A stretch of 64,000 bases of DNA, from assembly GCA_028710565.1 (NCBI GenBank), contig JAQTTV010000011.1:1-64000 (forward strand), written 5' to 3'. Source of the DNA: Gallionella sp. (GTDB lineage: Bacteria; Pseudomonadota; Gammaproteobacteria; Burkholderiales; Gallionellaceae). Of the stretch, positions 17,163 through 26,860 are shown in pieces. Below the pieces are notes generated by a model that was given only the letters and a program-made list of their open reading frames with translations, made no database searches and was not told the DNA's origin. Every line of letters starts with the position of its first letter. Positions within the stretch are counted from its first letter, which is position 1. The position numbers were made by a program, and so were the translations under genes.

Positions 17163-17720
17163 GTGATTCGCTTTCTCATACAAATTGCCAAATGCGGTCA
17201 GTTCATTTATCGTGAATATAGAGCAGGTATCCGAAATTTTACGTGAGACATCAGAATACGCCCTCACTTACCCACAACATTCCACACCTGCGCAGTGTAT
17301 ATTACACCTACTCCAACTACTGAAATCGCCCTTATTCATCACAGCTCACATTTTTGTATTGGACTTGAGTTTGACTAAGGTCGGAATTCAGTGTGTTGAT
17401 AAAAAAACAATTTTGTTTTAGCAAAAAACCACAAAATCGAATATATCAGCACATCCATAACAATAAGGCCGTGTCCATTGACAGGACTCGGGCATCGTTC
17501 ACAACGGACAGTTATCGGGCATGTGATTCAGCAGAAAAGTAGAGCGTCACCCCTTAACGACCTTTCCGCTATATCTTGCCAAGTCGAAGAAGCACCAATG
17601 CACCAAGGAGTAAACCACTTCCTCTACAAGAGCTGATATCTGCTAGCATTGCTCATTGCCACAACAACATTGCAAAAAATTGCAAATCAATACCCATGAC
17701 ACATTTAGCTAGGAGTTCGA
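17163..17720. other. Intergenic region between divergent AurF-like and PIN-like genes
   Basis: This region of about 560 bp separates two divergent genes and should hold both promoters. It is AT-rich with no convincing reading frame. A ribosome-binding site (TAGGAG, about 17711-17716) lies 4-5 bp before ATG 17721. No terminator or named operator was recognised. Confidence 0.5.
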
Positions 17721-20700
17721 ATGTTGCTTGAAGCTGCTGTTGGTGTATTCGTGCCATGGCTATGGCAAAAAGTTGCTGATGCGGCCAAGTCGCATGATGA
17801 CGTTGCGGCTATCGAAAATGCGCTCAAAGATGCCATCCAGAATGGATTTGAACGCTTCGCTAATAAACACAAAGAACTTACAGCCTCTCTTTTAGATCAG
17901 CATTTCCTCGAAAATCACGCTGGGCCAGAATTAGCAAAATATCTGGCGCGCAATAAAACACCAGACGTGTCAGTCATTGCAGCCGCGTACCGCAAACAAA
18001 TTGGATCATCTTGTCCCGCTGATATTGACGAAGCCATTACTGATCTACTCGACTTCGTCATGGAGGCGATGAAGGATCAAGCTGCTCTCCAAAGTTTCAT
18101 AGACAGAAGGCAAATTGAAGAAACTTCTCTGGCTATAAAAGAAGTTAAAGCCGATACAAGCCACACCGTTGCCCTCCTTGAACAGCAAAAACTACTCTAT
18201 ATTGAAACCCAAGCCAGCCAAGGAAAATTTCAGGCTGATATGCTTGATGGGCACAATGAGCTAATGGCGGGAATTGCTGCAATTCTCGCAAATCAAGTTA
18301 GTAATTCTGTCCCTCAATCCAGCGGCCACGAAATCAACAAGCTTCTGGCAAAGCAGCTTGATATGGCAAGAGACAAAATTCGTAGCAGTCTTTTCAAAGA
18401 GGCTCGCGAAATTTTAGATGCCCATCGTGATGAAGTCGCCACGAGTGACGACTTTACCAAGTTTCGCTGGCATACAAATCTTGCCACTTGCATGTTGATT
18501 GATGGACAGGAGGAAGCCGCTGCCAATGAATACATGAAAGCTTTCGACTATGCACCTGAAGACGAAAAAGCACTGGCTAATCGAGCCCGTGCTTTTCAGA
18601 TACGAAAGCAGTTCGATGAGAGTTTGGCTGCATGTGAAGCAGGGCTCACGAAGCATCCTGTCAGTTCGATTTTATGGGCACTGAAGATGGGGGCTCGATT
18701 TTCTCTCGGTCAACATGAACCAGAAGGAGGGCTGCCTGAATCTCTTTGCAACGAAGTGGATGTTCTGTATACGCTTTCATATATACGGCAAAAACAGGAC
18801 TGTCAGCAGGAAGCATATGAGCTTGCGTATCAGTGTTATAAAAAGGATAAGTCACTTGAAATTAAACGTGTACTACTTGCCTCGTCCATCATTTGGGCTA
18901 CAGTTAATCCAGTCTTTGCTCACTTCGGGCAGATTTCAGTTGAACAAAAAAGGGCACTACAACTAGCCATTTCTACGTTTGAACCCATAGAGGCAGAACT
19001 CGAAACTATTCAACCTGAAAAGGCTTCTTTTGAAGTGACGAATAACATAGCAATTGCTTTGAAACTTGCTGGTGATGTAGATCGAAGTTGTCGCATTGCG
19101 CTACGCGGTCTTCAGCGTTTTCCACTAGCCGAGGGGCTGTTGCGGATTCGAATCAATGAGCTTGTCGATAAAGGTGATATTCCCGCTATTCGCATGCTCA
19201 CTGACGGCCTGATAAATGAACTTTCAACTGGAATACTCGTAATTCTTGCTGAAGCGTATGCCAACAGTGGGGAGTTAGCTTGCTACGAGAATATTAACTC
19301 AGTACTTGATACAAGAAACATTGATGATCAAATTGCAGAGGATCTACTGGCACTTTCGATTCATGTTTTATGGGTGGAGGGGAATCAAACTGCGGCTATA
19401 GATAGCGCAAAAGCACAGCTCACTGCTTCTCCAGCTAATATTTCTCTTGCAACTCTCTGGGCTAGGATGCTACGGAAACAAGGCAGTATTTTGGAGTCAG
19501 AGGAACAGGCAAGACAGTGCTTTGCCGCTGTTACTGAGGTAGCTTTGCCACCGACGATCCTTCAAGTGGCAGACCTTTTGTATGACTTTCGACTTTACCT
19601 TGAGGCATCCGATCTCTACGGAAGGTTAGCCGATACGCATATCTGGGGGGCATTAACTCAACGGTATCTTATTTGTCTAGTTGAATCTGATCAGCGAGAG
19701 CTTGCGCGACTTGCCATTGAATCTTTACCTGCGTCAGTCCATCAACTTTCAGCATTCAGGCGCATCGCGGCGAATCTTGCTCATGCTGCTGGTGACTTGC
19801 CACGTTTATATGAAATATTAAAACATGAGATCGAGGAAAGGCCTTACGACTCTGGTGTTGCGGTTGGTTATGTTGGGGTACTACGCCAATTGGAGAAGGT
19901 TGAAGAGCTAAAAGCATTTCTTGCGACAAACCCCGTTTTTGAAAATGGCAGACCAGAAAATGAATTCGAATTTGCAAAATATGAAACGAATTACGGTGTT
20001 GATTTTCAGGGAATAAAGCGACTATATCGGTTATTTCGCTCTCAACCACATGATGCAAGTATCGCTGGATACTATCTTCTGGTGTTGTTCTTATCGGAAG
20101 AAACAGGGATACCTCAAGTTGCTGATGCTGTCGCACCAGGTGTCGCCGTGCAACTTCGCTATCAAAATGATACGCGATGGATTGCTATTGAAGAGTTAGG
20201 ATTGTCACAGATTGCTACGTGGCCAGAAGCAGTACATCCAGATTCTGTACAGGCAGGCTATATTTTGGGAAAAAAGCTTGGTGATAAGGCCGAAGTCAGC
20301 AGTGGGTTTGGCATGGTGGAGGCCGAGATAATTCATATCGAAAGCACTCTGCTGTTCGCCGCACGAAAAGCACACGAAATTATTGCGGTATCAGCTGGGC
20401 AATCTGGGCCTATCTGGAGCGTGAACCTTGGAAAACCGAATGGGGATCTTGATGTTGAGCCGATTCTAGAGTTCCTTAGAAGGCGGTCAAAATACGTAGA
20501 ATCACTTTTTGCTCAGTATTCAAAGCAGCCATTAGCTATATCGACCCTTGCCGATGCTTTAGGCTCTGACCCCGTGACACTGTTGCTTGAATGGCCCTAT
20601 AAGCACGCAAGATTTTTTGTAAGTGGTGGTACACATTTAGAACGTGACCAATGTAGCGAGCTGCTCAAGAGAGATGGAGCACGCTATGTATTGGATTTGG

Positions 20701-21650
20701 TGACACTGGCCGAGCTGGTGCGTTGTGACGCATTTGAGCAAGCCATAAAGTTGCTGGGTACACCATTGATACCTCAAACTCTCAAGGAGCAGTTGCTTGG
20801 ATTAATTCAGCTCGTTGACGCACCAAAGGCATCGAGCAATATGCGCGAGGAAAACGGCCAGTTCTATATGACAGACATTCCCGTTAAGTATTACGAGCAG
20901 CGCAAACGATTTTTGCAACGGCTACTAGACTACGCAAACAAGTATTGCGAGGTCGTACCAACTTTCGGCCCATCCACTGTTACCAAGAACCAAAGGTTGC
21001 TCGCACAGTTATTGGACAGCGCATCTATTGATGCAATTTATCTTGCGTTGGAACGAAAGGCCGTTCTGCTGTCGGAAGATGGAATTCTTCGCTTTCTGGC
21101 GATCCAAGTTGGGGTTGCTGATACGCTGTGGCTTCAGCCGCTGTTAATGCATTTAAGGGATTCGAAACGCCTAGAACAATCAGAGTATTCACGAATCATC
21201 GTCGAAAAGCTTTCGTTGGGCCATGACTTTGTGAGTGTCGGGTCAGATGACCTTATCTGGGCAGCTAGGAAAAGCACGAGCACTTTGTCGCCACAGGTTA
21301 AAGCCGTATTGGAAACACTTAAGCGTCCAACTCTGGAACTTCGGTCAGGCATAAATGTTTGCGCAGAGTTTCTTCGTGTTGTAACTGAGGAATTTCAGCC
21401 ACAGCTTGTTAGTGCATATTACAAAGAGTGTTGCGACGCACTTAGTTATGGTCGAGAAGATGTAGCTGATGGCATAACAAAAGTGTTGCGCATGGTGATG
21501 TTGCGCGTCTTGATATCAATAAAACAATCTGATGGATCAAAGCCTCTTACTTCCATGCAGGAGCTTATGTATGAGCTTGTTTACGAAGAAATAGCCATGA
21601 TATTGCGCCCTAAGAAAATCGTGCTGGCTATTCAGAGTGCTTTTAAATAA
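17721..21650 (+). CDS. Large helical-repeat protein with PIN-like C-terminal domain
   Basis: A 1309-aa soluble protein. Residues about 1-110 form a helical domain (ENALKDAIQNGFERFANKH, LLDQHFLENHAGPELAKYL) resembling the N-terminal helical domains of bacterial NACHT/STAND defence proteins. A coiled-coil stretch follows (about 120-200), then a long TPR-like array (about 220-800). Near residue 855 is a GreA-like stretch (SGFGMVEAEIIHIESTLLFA). The C-terminal region carries a PIN-like pattern: RYVLDLVTLAELVR, then LDSASIDAIYLALERK and LLSEDGILRFLA, with acidic residues placed as in PIN nucleases. It stands alone just outside the integrated element. A nuclease effector in phage defence is the best guess; it is inferred, not shown. 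Confidence 0.65.
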   Translation: MLLEAAVGVFVPWLWQKVADAAKSHDDVAAIENALKDAIQNGFERFANKHKELTASLLDQHFLENHAGPELAKYLARNKTPDVSVIAAAYRKQIGSSCPADIDEAITDLLDFVMEAMKDQAALQSFIDRRQIEETSLAIKEVKADTSHTVALLEQQKLLYIETQASQGKFQADMLDGHNELMAGIAAILANQVSNSVPQSSGHEINKLLAKQLDMARDKIRSSLFKEAREILDAHRDEVATSDDFTKFRWHTNLATCMLIDGQEEAAANEYMKAFDYAPEDEKALANRARAFQIRKQFDESLAACEAGLTKHPVSSILWALKMGARFSLGQHEPEGGLPESLCNEVDVLYTLSYIRQKQDCQQEAYELAYQCYKKDKSLEIKRVLLASSIIWATVNPVFAHFGQISVEQKRALQLAISTFEPIEAELETIQPEKASFEVTNNIAIALKLAGDVDRSCRIALRGLQRFPLAEGLLRIRINELVDKGDIPAIRMLTDGLINELSTGILVILAEAYANSGELACYENINSVLDTRNIDDQIAEDLLALSIHVLWVEGNQTAAIDSAKAQLTASPANISLATLWARMLRKQGSILESEEQARQCFAAVTEVALPPTILQVADLLYDFRLYLEASDLYGRLADTHIWGALTQRYLICLVESDQRELARLAIESLPASVHQLSAFRRIAANLAHAAGDLPRLYEILKHEIEERPYDSGVAVGYVGVLRQLEKVEELKAFLATNPVFENGRPENEFEFAKYETNYGVDFQGIKRLYRLFRSQPHDASIAGYYLLVLFLSEETGIPQVADAVAPGVAVQLRYQNDTRWIAIEELGLSQIATWPEAVHPDSVQAGYILGKKLGDKAEVSSGFGMVEAEIIHIESTLLFAARKAHEIIAVSAGQSGPIWSVNLGKPNGDLDVEPILEFLRRRSKYVESLFAQYSKQPLAISTLADALGSDPVTLLLEWPYKHARFFVSGGTHLERDQCSELLKRDGARYVLDLVTLAELVRCDAFEQAIKLLGTPLIPQTLKEQLLGLIQLVDAPKASSNMREENGQFYMTDIPVKYYEQRKRFLQRLLDYANKYCEVVPTFGPSTVTKNQRLLAQLLDSASIDAIYLALERKAVLLSEDGILRFLAIQVGVADTLWLQPLLMHLRDSKRLEQSEYSRIIVEKLSLGHDFVSVGSDDLIWAARKSTSTLSPQVKAVLETLKRPTLELRSGINVCAEFLRVVTEEFQPQLVSAYYKECCDALSYGREDVADGITKVLRMVMLRVLISIKQSDGSKPLTSMQELMYELVYEEIAMILRPKKIVLAIQSAFK

Positions 21651-21743
21651 GACTCAAAAATGCTCCCAGTACAGCTTAAGTTTTAGTGAATCAGCTTAGG
21701 TTTTGTAGTGATTACTCGTGGCATCTTGTTATTGTACAAAATA

Positions 21744-21774
21744 AAAACGGGTACTAATTTCTAGTACCCGTTTT
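21744..21774. terminator. Strong hairpin terminator next to attL
   Basis: AAAACGGGTACTA and TAGTACCCGTTTT form a 13-bp stem with a 5-nt loop, with A and T runs on both sides, so it can act in both directions. It lies 93 bp after the PIN-like gene and 15 bp from the displaced tRNA end. It is probably the original terminator of tRNA-Arg(CCG) as well. Confidence 0.8.
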
Positions 21775-21788
21775 AGGCTAATTTTGGT

Positions 21789-21802
21789 GCTCGGCGGGAG
21801 TC
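21789..21802. other. Left attachment site (displaced tRNA-Arg 3' end)
   Basis: The sequence GCTCGGCGGGAGTC is identical to 31991-32004 inside tRNA-Arg(CCG). On the tRNA strand it reads GACTCCCGCCGAGC and continues as ACCA, lacking the GC dinucleotide of the intact acceptor. This is what a displaced, no longer selected tRNA end would look like. Confidence 0.7.
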
Positions 21803-22274
21803 ACATTGCGGCTATAAATATATATTATTCAATGGCTTGAAAAACACGTAATTACGAAAAGCCCCCAAATAAGCCCCTGTTTGTTTTTTCTTAAGCTGTT
21901 TTATGCTGAAAAACAAAATTTGGCGCGTGAGTGATTCTAACAGTTTTTGGCTTCAATGTTGTTTGGGTTTGCTTTCGCACTGTGCGCACTGTTTCTCACG
22001 ACTGCGCACGGTTTGTGTATATCCCGTTTTCTTAGTCAGTTTTTCGGCTGCATTAGTTGCTTAGGGGTTTTTGGGGCGTTTTCAGCGGGGAAACTCCAGA
22101 AAAGAACAGCGCGCAATTTTCACCTGTTTTGGGTGTTGCAATGGTTCGCATGGTTTGCATATCAATATCGCCATAAACCAACCTTTTGAAGCCATAGAAC
22201 AGGTCTAAAACCTCCCGTATGGTTTGCAGTAAATCATCGTAAACAATGCCGCAAACCATTCGATCATGCACAGG

Positions 22275-22385
22275 CTGTGCTTTTCTGTGGTCGTGCTGTG
22301 GTCGTGCTGTGGCATTAGCTGTGGCATTTTGTCGATGCTGTAGCATTGCCGTGGCATAGCTGGTGCATTGCTGTGGCATTTTTGC
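22275..22385. repeat. Cluster of short GCTGTGGCATT-type repeats
   Basis: Within about 110 bp the motif GCTGTGG(C/T)(A/C)(T/G) and close variants recur about seven times (GTGCTGTGGTC twice, then GCTGTGGCATT, GATGCTGTAGCATT, TGCCGTGGCAT, TGCTGTGGCATTT). The spacing is irregular. It could be an iteron cluster of the element's replication origin. Confidence 0.5.
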
Positions 22386-22624
22386 TTGCTTGAATCTCTG
22401 TAATTTTGGTGGTTTGTTGGTGAAAGTGTTGATAGCGCAGCAACTTTGGGGGCAACATTGGGGGCAACTCAAAACGCATACATTTTTAACCTATTGAATA
22501 ACTACGTTTTTATATGCTAATTCTGGGGCTGTTATAGCAATAGAACCAATTTTCACCCCTGCGAACGCACGTTGAACAGGCGTTGAATAACCCAAAATAA
22601 CCCAAGTGGTTACCGTTGGGTTTG

Positions 22625-22747
22625 TCACATCGGATAACCGAGGTGAGCGGTTCGGGTTCGTCACCGTGCATTTGCATGGTGAGGTTCGGCATTCTCAATG
22701 GAAACGTTACCGTTGAGCTGGTTTGTCACTGATAACGTTATCGGTGA
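22625..22747. repeat. Array of hairpins with conserved TCAC/GTGA ends
   Basis: Three 22-nt hairpins occur at 22625-22646, 22661-22682 and 22726-22747. Each begins TCAC and ends GTGA, preceded by GT/CG and followed by G, while the inner stems differ (TCGG/CCGA, TGCA/TGCA, GATAAC/GTTATC). A fourth hairpin (22694-22717, CTCAA...TTGAG) sits between the second and third. There is no gene here. An origin of replication or transfer is likely. Confidence 0.7.
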
Positions 22748-22810
22748 GATCCGAAGTTTGCCTCGAAGTTTGAAACACTCGCCGCCCTACCTGCTTGAAT
22801 TACTTGGTTT

Positions 22811-22837
22811 TTATGTCTTAACGATCCGAAGTTTGCA
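22811..22837. repeat. 27-bp repeat, left copy (rep-flanking)
   Basis: TTATGTCTTAACGATCCGAA plus GTTTGCA recurs with one mismatch at 24912-24938. The similarity extends more weakly about 70 bp upstream in both places (a CCGAAGTTTNCC.CGAAGTTT stretch). The copies flank the replication-initiator-like gene. Confidence 0.7.
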
Positions 22838-22845
22838 GCGGTTCA

Positions 22846-22960
22846 TTTTCCGTTGCGTTTTCCGTTGCGTTTTGCCGTTTATCTTTGCAAGCCTATGAGT
22901 TGTAAGCGTTTATGCTTGCGGCTTCGTTGCGTTTCCGTCGCGTTTCCGTCGCGTTTCCGT
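22846..22960. repeat. Tandem short repeats (TTTTCCGTTGCG and GTTTCCGTCGC)
   Basis: Two perfect 12-bp units lie at 22846-22869. Nearly three 11-bp units of the related GTTTCCGTCGC lie at 22931-22960. They look like iterons of one origin region. The remaining stretch to 23433 is AT-rich, with an imperfect run of ACTCCTTT units near 23318-23355 and no gene. Confidence 0.6.
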
Positions 22961-23433
22961 TTCCTTTCTCACCTGCAACGTTTCAGGTGAGCCTGCAAAA
23001 TAGGCGTTTTATCCGCAACGCTCAAAGCCCTTTGTTGGTTGTCTGTGGATTCTTCCCATGGTTTCCAAATTTAGAATTAACTCCGTTTGTTTCGCCGTGG
23101 TCATTGTTGATTATCCTGTAATGATTGCAACCGCTTTAACTTCGGCACTAGCCCGCATGGGATGTCTGTAAACCTTCTCTGCTTTATCAGTAAACACTCA
23201 GAGCTTTAAGCCTTCTCTCTCTACTAAACCGCTTTTGACTTTCGCCTTTAGCTTTTAAGGTTTGAGGTATGTGATGCACTAACGAGCTTTGCGAGTGTGC
23301 ATCTGTGCTACTGTTTACTCCTTTACTCCTTATACTCCTTTAATTCTTTAATCCTTTATGTAGTGAAAAAGGCTTTAATCCCTTTATTTGCAATGGATGC
23401 AGAGCGTAATTCAATGGATAAAGGCTTTCATGG

Positions 23434-24579
23434 CTATAGTTTGGCTAGGATAGATTCCCAATGTTTAACCCTGATATTTTCTGCCAGAATTCCCTTGCCT
23501 GTGTCCTTAGTGCCAGCTCTAAACCTGAGCCGATAGATTCCGAGAGGAAATCCGCCCACCTTCTTATGGGCGATAAATCTAAATTTTCCTGAGCCGATAT
23601 TTGCAGACTCACCTCTATCTGTGCCTAAGCCGATATGGCTAAACTCCACATAAGCATCCATAGCACCGCGCCTGATAGCTGCCGAGTGAATTGCCTTGCT
23701 CAGATATGGCTCAGATTCTCTAGCGTGTCTGTCATGGATATAGAGGGTATATAGAGGCTCTGCCTTATTGTCCTTCTCAGGATTGCCACTCCACACCTGA
23801 GTTACTTCATACATAAAGCCGAGCTTGTGCAGGTTGTGGAAAGCATCCCAGAATCTAACATTCCTCTCCTCTGTATCTGCCACATAGAAAAGAGCCTCCT
23901 CTGCAAACTTCAAATACATTGTGTTGCTACCACCTTCAATCTCATAGAGTGCCGCGTTAGTACCCTCTACATCCACCACCTGCTCACCATTGAAATTATC
24001 TGCTGCTTGCCAGTTTCTAAAGATTCCAGCTCTCGGATTAACTCCACCATAGTCTGCCATTAAGTGATGCCTGTAGAGGTGCAGCAACACCATGAGAGCA
24101 TCGAGCCGAGCATCTTTGAGCATCATGTGATTGCCCATGCCCACTTCGTTATATATCCGAGTGAGTGGCGGATTATCTTTACCCCTGCCGATACCATCCA
24201 TCAGAGCATTAGCCAGAGCCAGCTCATGCTCATCCATCTGCTCAGTAAGCTGCCAGCGAGAGAGCCGCTTCTTGCCCTCTACGCCTTCATGCTTGAGGAT
24301 ATAGCCGCCATCAATTAGCCACTCCATAGACTGCTCAGCCTTGTAATGGGTTAAGCCTGTTCTATTGGCGATACTGTTAGCCCCGTGTGCTGTCGTGCTG
24401 TTCTTGCCGCATCCTCTAGCTAGTACCAGATAAGCCATAACTTCCTCAGCTCCAGCCTCTTGCATAACCATACTGTCTATTTGCGATAGGTTCACAGTAA
24501 AAAATCCCCCCGTTTTCATCTTTGGATCTTCATCTGTTGCTTGGTCTATCTGCTCGTTCATTTGATACCTCTCTGGCAT
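23434..24579 (-). CDS. Replication-initiator-like winged-helix protein
   Basis: A 381-aa soluble protein. Residues about 25-115 look like a helix-turn-helix or winged-helix domain (AEEVMAYLVLARGCG, NSIANRTGLTHYKAEQSMEW, then a GGYILKHEG wing). A second helical part follows (KDARLDALMVLLHLYRHHL, FWDAFHNLHKLGFMYEVTQV), giving a two-winged-helix layout typical of plasmid initiators. It lies between two related blocks of repeats, which supports a role as initiator for the element. Codon use differs from the chromosomal genes, suggesting a foreign origin. It could instead be a transcriptional regulator. Confidence 0.5.
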   Translation of the reverse strand: MPERYQMNEQIDQATDEDPKMKTGGFFTVNLSQIDSMVMQEAGAEEVMAYLVLARGCGKNSTTAHGANSIANRTGLTHYKAEQSMEWLIDGGYILKHEGVEGKKRLSRWQLTEQMDEHELALANALMDGIGRGKDNPPLTRIYNEVGMGNHMMLKDARLDALMVLLHLYRHHLMADYGGVNPRAGIFRNWQAADNFNGEQVVDVEGTNAALYEIEGGSNTMYLKFAEEALFYVADTEERNVRFWDAFHNLHKLGFMYEVTQVWSGNPEKDNKAEPLYTLYIHDRHARESEPYLSKAIHSAAIRRGAMDAYVEFSHIGLGTDRGESANIGSGKFRFIAHKKVGGFPLGIYRLRFRAGTKDTGKGILAENIRVKHWESILAKL

Positions 24580-24655
24580 TGTGAGTCTTTTAGGTTTATG
24601 TTTTTGTTTACATGATTATTTAATGGGTAAGCAACCTTTCACGGGCGATTTTCGA

Positions 24656-24693
24656 GGCGCATTATCATTGCCCTTGGGGAATGCGTAAAGCCT
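24656..24693. repeat. 38-bp direct repeat, left copy
   Basis: GGCGCATTATCATTGCCCTT plus GGGGAATGCGTAAAGCCT matches 30454-30491 with two mismatches, in the same orientation. The pair brackets the relaxase, AlpA and restriction-modification genes. Confidence 0.85.
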
Positions 24694-24911
24694 ACGGGGG
24701 GTATTTTAAGCGTGTGGGATCGCGCTCAGTGGGCTTTTATTGTCCACTTGGGTGTGTTCCTGTCTTACATCAAACACCACGGACACGCCAAAGCACGAAC
24801 CGTTCACGTCTGGTGCTGTTTGGTGGTCGTCTGGTGCTGTTTGGTGCTGTTCCGAAGTTTTCCCCGAAGTTTTAAATTCTTGTCGCTTTATCGCTTTGAA
24901 TTGATTGCTTC

Positions 24912-24938
24912 TTATGGCTTAACGATCCGAAGTTTGCA
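24912..24938. repeat. 27-bp repeat, right copy (rep-flanking)
   Basis: Partner of 22811-22837. The surrounding 812-bp gap between the initiator-like and relaxase genes (24580-25391) also contains GGTGCTGTTTGGT repeats near 24807-24850, but no gene. The oriT of the relaxase is probably in this gap or in the hairpin array. Confidence 0.65.
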
Positions 24939-25391
24939 CCATTGCGTTTCTGAGCTGTAAACTTGGCTGTGAACTTTGGCGGCTTGTCGTTTCTACATCC
25001 TTGAATGCTTTGCGGTTCATGTTGTCCAGGTGTGAACTTTTGCACGGGGGATGCGCGCAAGTGTATGCAAGTGTTATACATCTGCGCGCAGGTCTTTATC
25101 GGTCAGTAATCGTTCGGAAACTATCGCACAATCTACGCTCTAACCCTTGCCCCGCCTTGTTTGTGGCGTTCGGTTATCGGTCAGAAACTCTCCCTGTACC
25201 GATACAAAATTACGGGCATTTTTGCGCTTTGCTATTGGCAAGATGATGAGCTAACCATCCAACACACCCAATCAAGCAAAAGGGCGAGTTTAGGCAACTT
25301 TCACCTATTCCCGCCCGTTTGTTGTTATGCAACCGCTATGCAACCGCTAAGCAATCGCATCTCAATTACTCACGCAAAAAGCAACGCTTGA

Positions 25392-26525
25392 TTATCGGTT
25401 GTGTCGTTTTGGGGTGGGTTGCATGAGTTCCCCCGATTCGTCATTCCAATATCTGCTTTCTATCTCGCTATCCCGTTCCCGCACACTATCACCTTCAAAC
25501 GCTTCTGAATCCATCGCGGTGTTGTCTCGCACAACCATGACGGGATCATTTGGTGTAATTGTGTCGTGTCGTTCCACTACCTTGACGGGATGATTGACCG
25601 CCGTGGGCATTGCCTGATTAGACGCATCACGATGAACGAAACCTACACAGGATAGGCTTTGCACTTTCTGCCCAGTCTGTTCAACCTCAAAGCCTATAGG
25701 TTTCACATTCTGCTTTGCGCGTGGTTTAACAGGTTCGCGCAGCGCATTCACCGCTGTTTTTTCCCGCATGGTTTCAGGCACGGTTAAATTCAACACCGTC
25801 ATCATCGGTAAAGGGTTTTCGGTAAAGGTATCGCGCAGCGCATCACACACGGCGGGCTGTTCCAAACATCGCGGGTTTCGTTTCAAATAATCCACCACCA
25901 TGCCCGCCATTTTTTGCCGCATCACACGGCTATAAACCACGCGAGGGGCGGGCTTGGCTAATCCGAATACTTTGCCCACGTTTTCATAAAACGCCGTCAA
26001 AATCGCCGCAAAATGGCTTTGATAGCCCACTTTCGCACTACCCAACATCCGCCCATCAAACAAAGGCAACAGGATGATATGGCAATGCGGCGCGGCTTCA
26101 TCGTTGTGAATCACCGCGCTTAAAACAGGCAACTCAAAATGACTTTCCGCCCATGCAAGGCTTGCCTCAAAGAATTCACGCTCAGGAATACCCGAATCAA
26201 GCGGCAAGCTCACCAATAACTCAATGCCGCGCACCGCATCGTGACGTAGAGATTTAATTACAATCCCTTCCTGTTCCATTAGCTCAATCGCCTGTTGATG
26301 CACGGCTTGGGCGGTACATTCCCCGCGCATAATCACGTTATCGGCAATTTTCAGCGGGTCAATATGGCTATCCGCCCCAAATTCCGCTTGAATCTCGCGC
26401 AAATTATGACGGGCGGCTTTTTGAATAATGTTGCCGCCTTTCAGCTTATTCACGCGAAACATTTGAACAGGTGCAAGCGGCTTCAATACTCGCCCGCTAG
26501 GGACGATATTTTCAGTTTTCAACAT
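25392..26525 (-). CDS. MobV (Mob_Pre)-type relaxase
   Basis: A 377-aa protein. The metal-binding motif HNDEAAPHCHIILLPL matches the HxDExxPHxH signature of the MobV/Pre relaxases that nick oriT to start plasmid transfer. The surrounding fold (VSLPLDSGIPEREFF, SLAWAESHFELPVLSAVIH) fits this class. The C-terminal 150 residues are low-complexity and polar. The gene starts 9 bp after the AlpA-like gene, so they form one transcription unit. It would mobilise the element with help from a conjugative system in the same cell. Confidence 0.8.
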   Translation of the reverse strand: MLKTENIVPSGRVLKPLAPVQMFRVNKLKGGNIIQKAARHNLREIQAEFGADSHIDPLKIADNVIMRGECTAQAVHQQAIELMEQEGIVIKSLRHDAVRGIELLVSLPLDSGIPEREFFEASLAWAESHFELPVLSAVIHNDEAAPHCHIILLPLFDGRMLGSAKVGYQSHFAAILTAFYENVGKVFGLAKPAPRVVYSRVMRQKMAGMVVDYLKRNPRCLEQPAVCDALRDTFTENPLPMMTVLNLTVPETMREKTAVNALREPVKPRAKQNVKPIGFEVEQTGQKVQSLSCVGFVHRDASNQAMPTAVNHPVKVVERHDTITPNDPVMVVRDNTAMDSEAFEGDSVRERDSEIESRYWNDESGELMQPTPKRHNR

Positions 26526-26534
26526 TCCCCCTCC

Positions 26535-26837
26535 TCAAGCGGCTAAAGCACGGTCAGCGATGCGGGCGGCGATCCAGTCATAGACTTCCACCTCGCACCA
26601 CGCAACAGACTTTGCCCCCAACGAAACAGGGCGCGGAAAATCCCCTGTTGCCATGAGAACGTAAAGGCGCGAACGGGACAATGCGGTTAAGCGTTCCACT
26701 TCCGCACGACGGATTAACGCCGTGCGGGGGAGTGGTGCATATTGAAGCGATGCCGCTAATGACGCGGAAACACCCTGCATAGGGTCAGATTTTTGAATCG
26801 GTAAATTGCGGGTATTGCTGTTTAAATTTTCCTTCAT
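26535..26837 (-). CDS. AlpA-family DNA-binding regulator
   Basis: A 100-aa protein. The C-terminal 65 residues show the AlpA/MerR-like excisionase pattern: LIRRAEVERLTALSRSRLYV, then GDFPRPVSLGAKSVAWCEVE and VYDWIAARI. AlpA proteins activate excision or integrase genes of P4-like elements. The N-terminal 35 residues are a polar extension. The start codon is preceded by a 17-bp inverted repeat that contains the ribosome-binding site, so autoregulation is possible. Confidence 0.85.
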   Translation of the reverse strand: MKENLNSNTRNLPIQKSDPMQGVSASLAASLQYAPLPRTALIRRAEVERLTALSRSRLYVLMATGDFPRPVSLGAKSVAWCEVEVYDWIAARIADRALAA

Positions 26838-26843
26838 TTATGA

Positions 26844-26860
26844 CCTTTCAAACTGAAAGG
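26844..26860. promoter_or_regulatory. Inverted repeat over the ribosome-binding site of the AlpA gene
   Basis: CCTTTCA-AAC-TGAAAGG is a perfect 7-bp inverted repeat. On the minus strand its GAAAGG lies 6-7 nt before the ATG at 26837. It could be an operator or a small translational hairpin. Confidence 0.5.

Noticed and set aside
17721-21650. PIN-like protein as cargo of the tRNA element
   Set aside because: It lies outside the left attachment site and on the other side of the putative native tRNA terminator.
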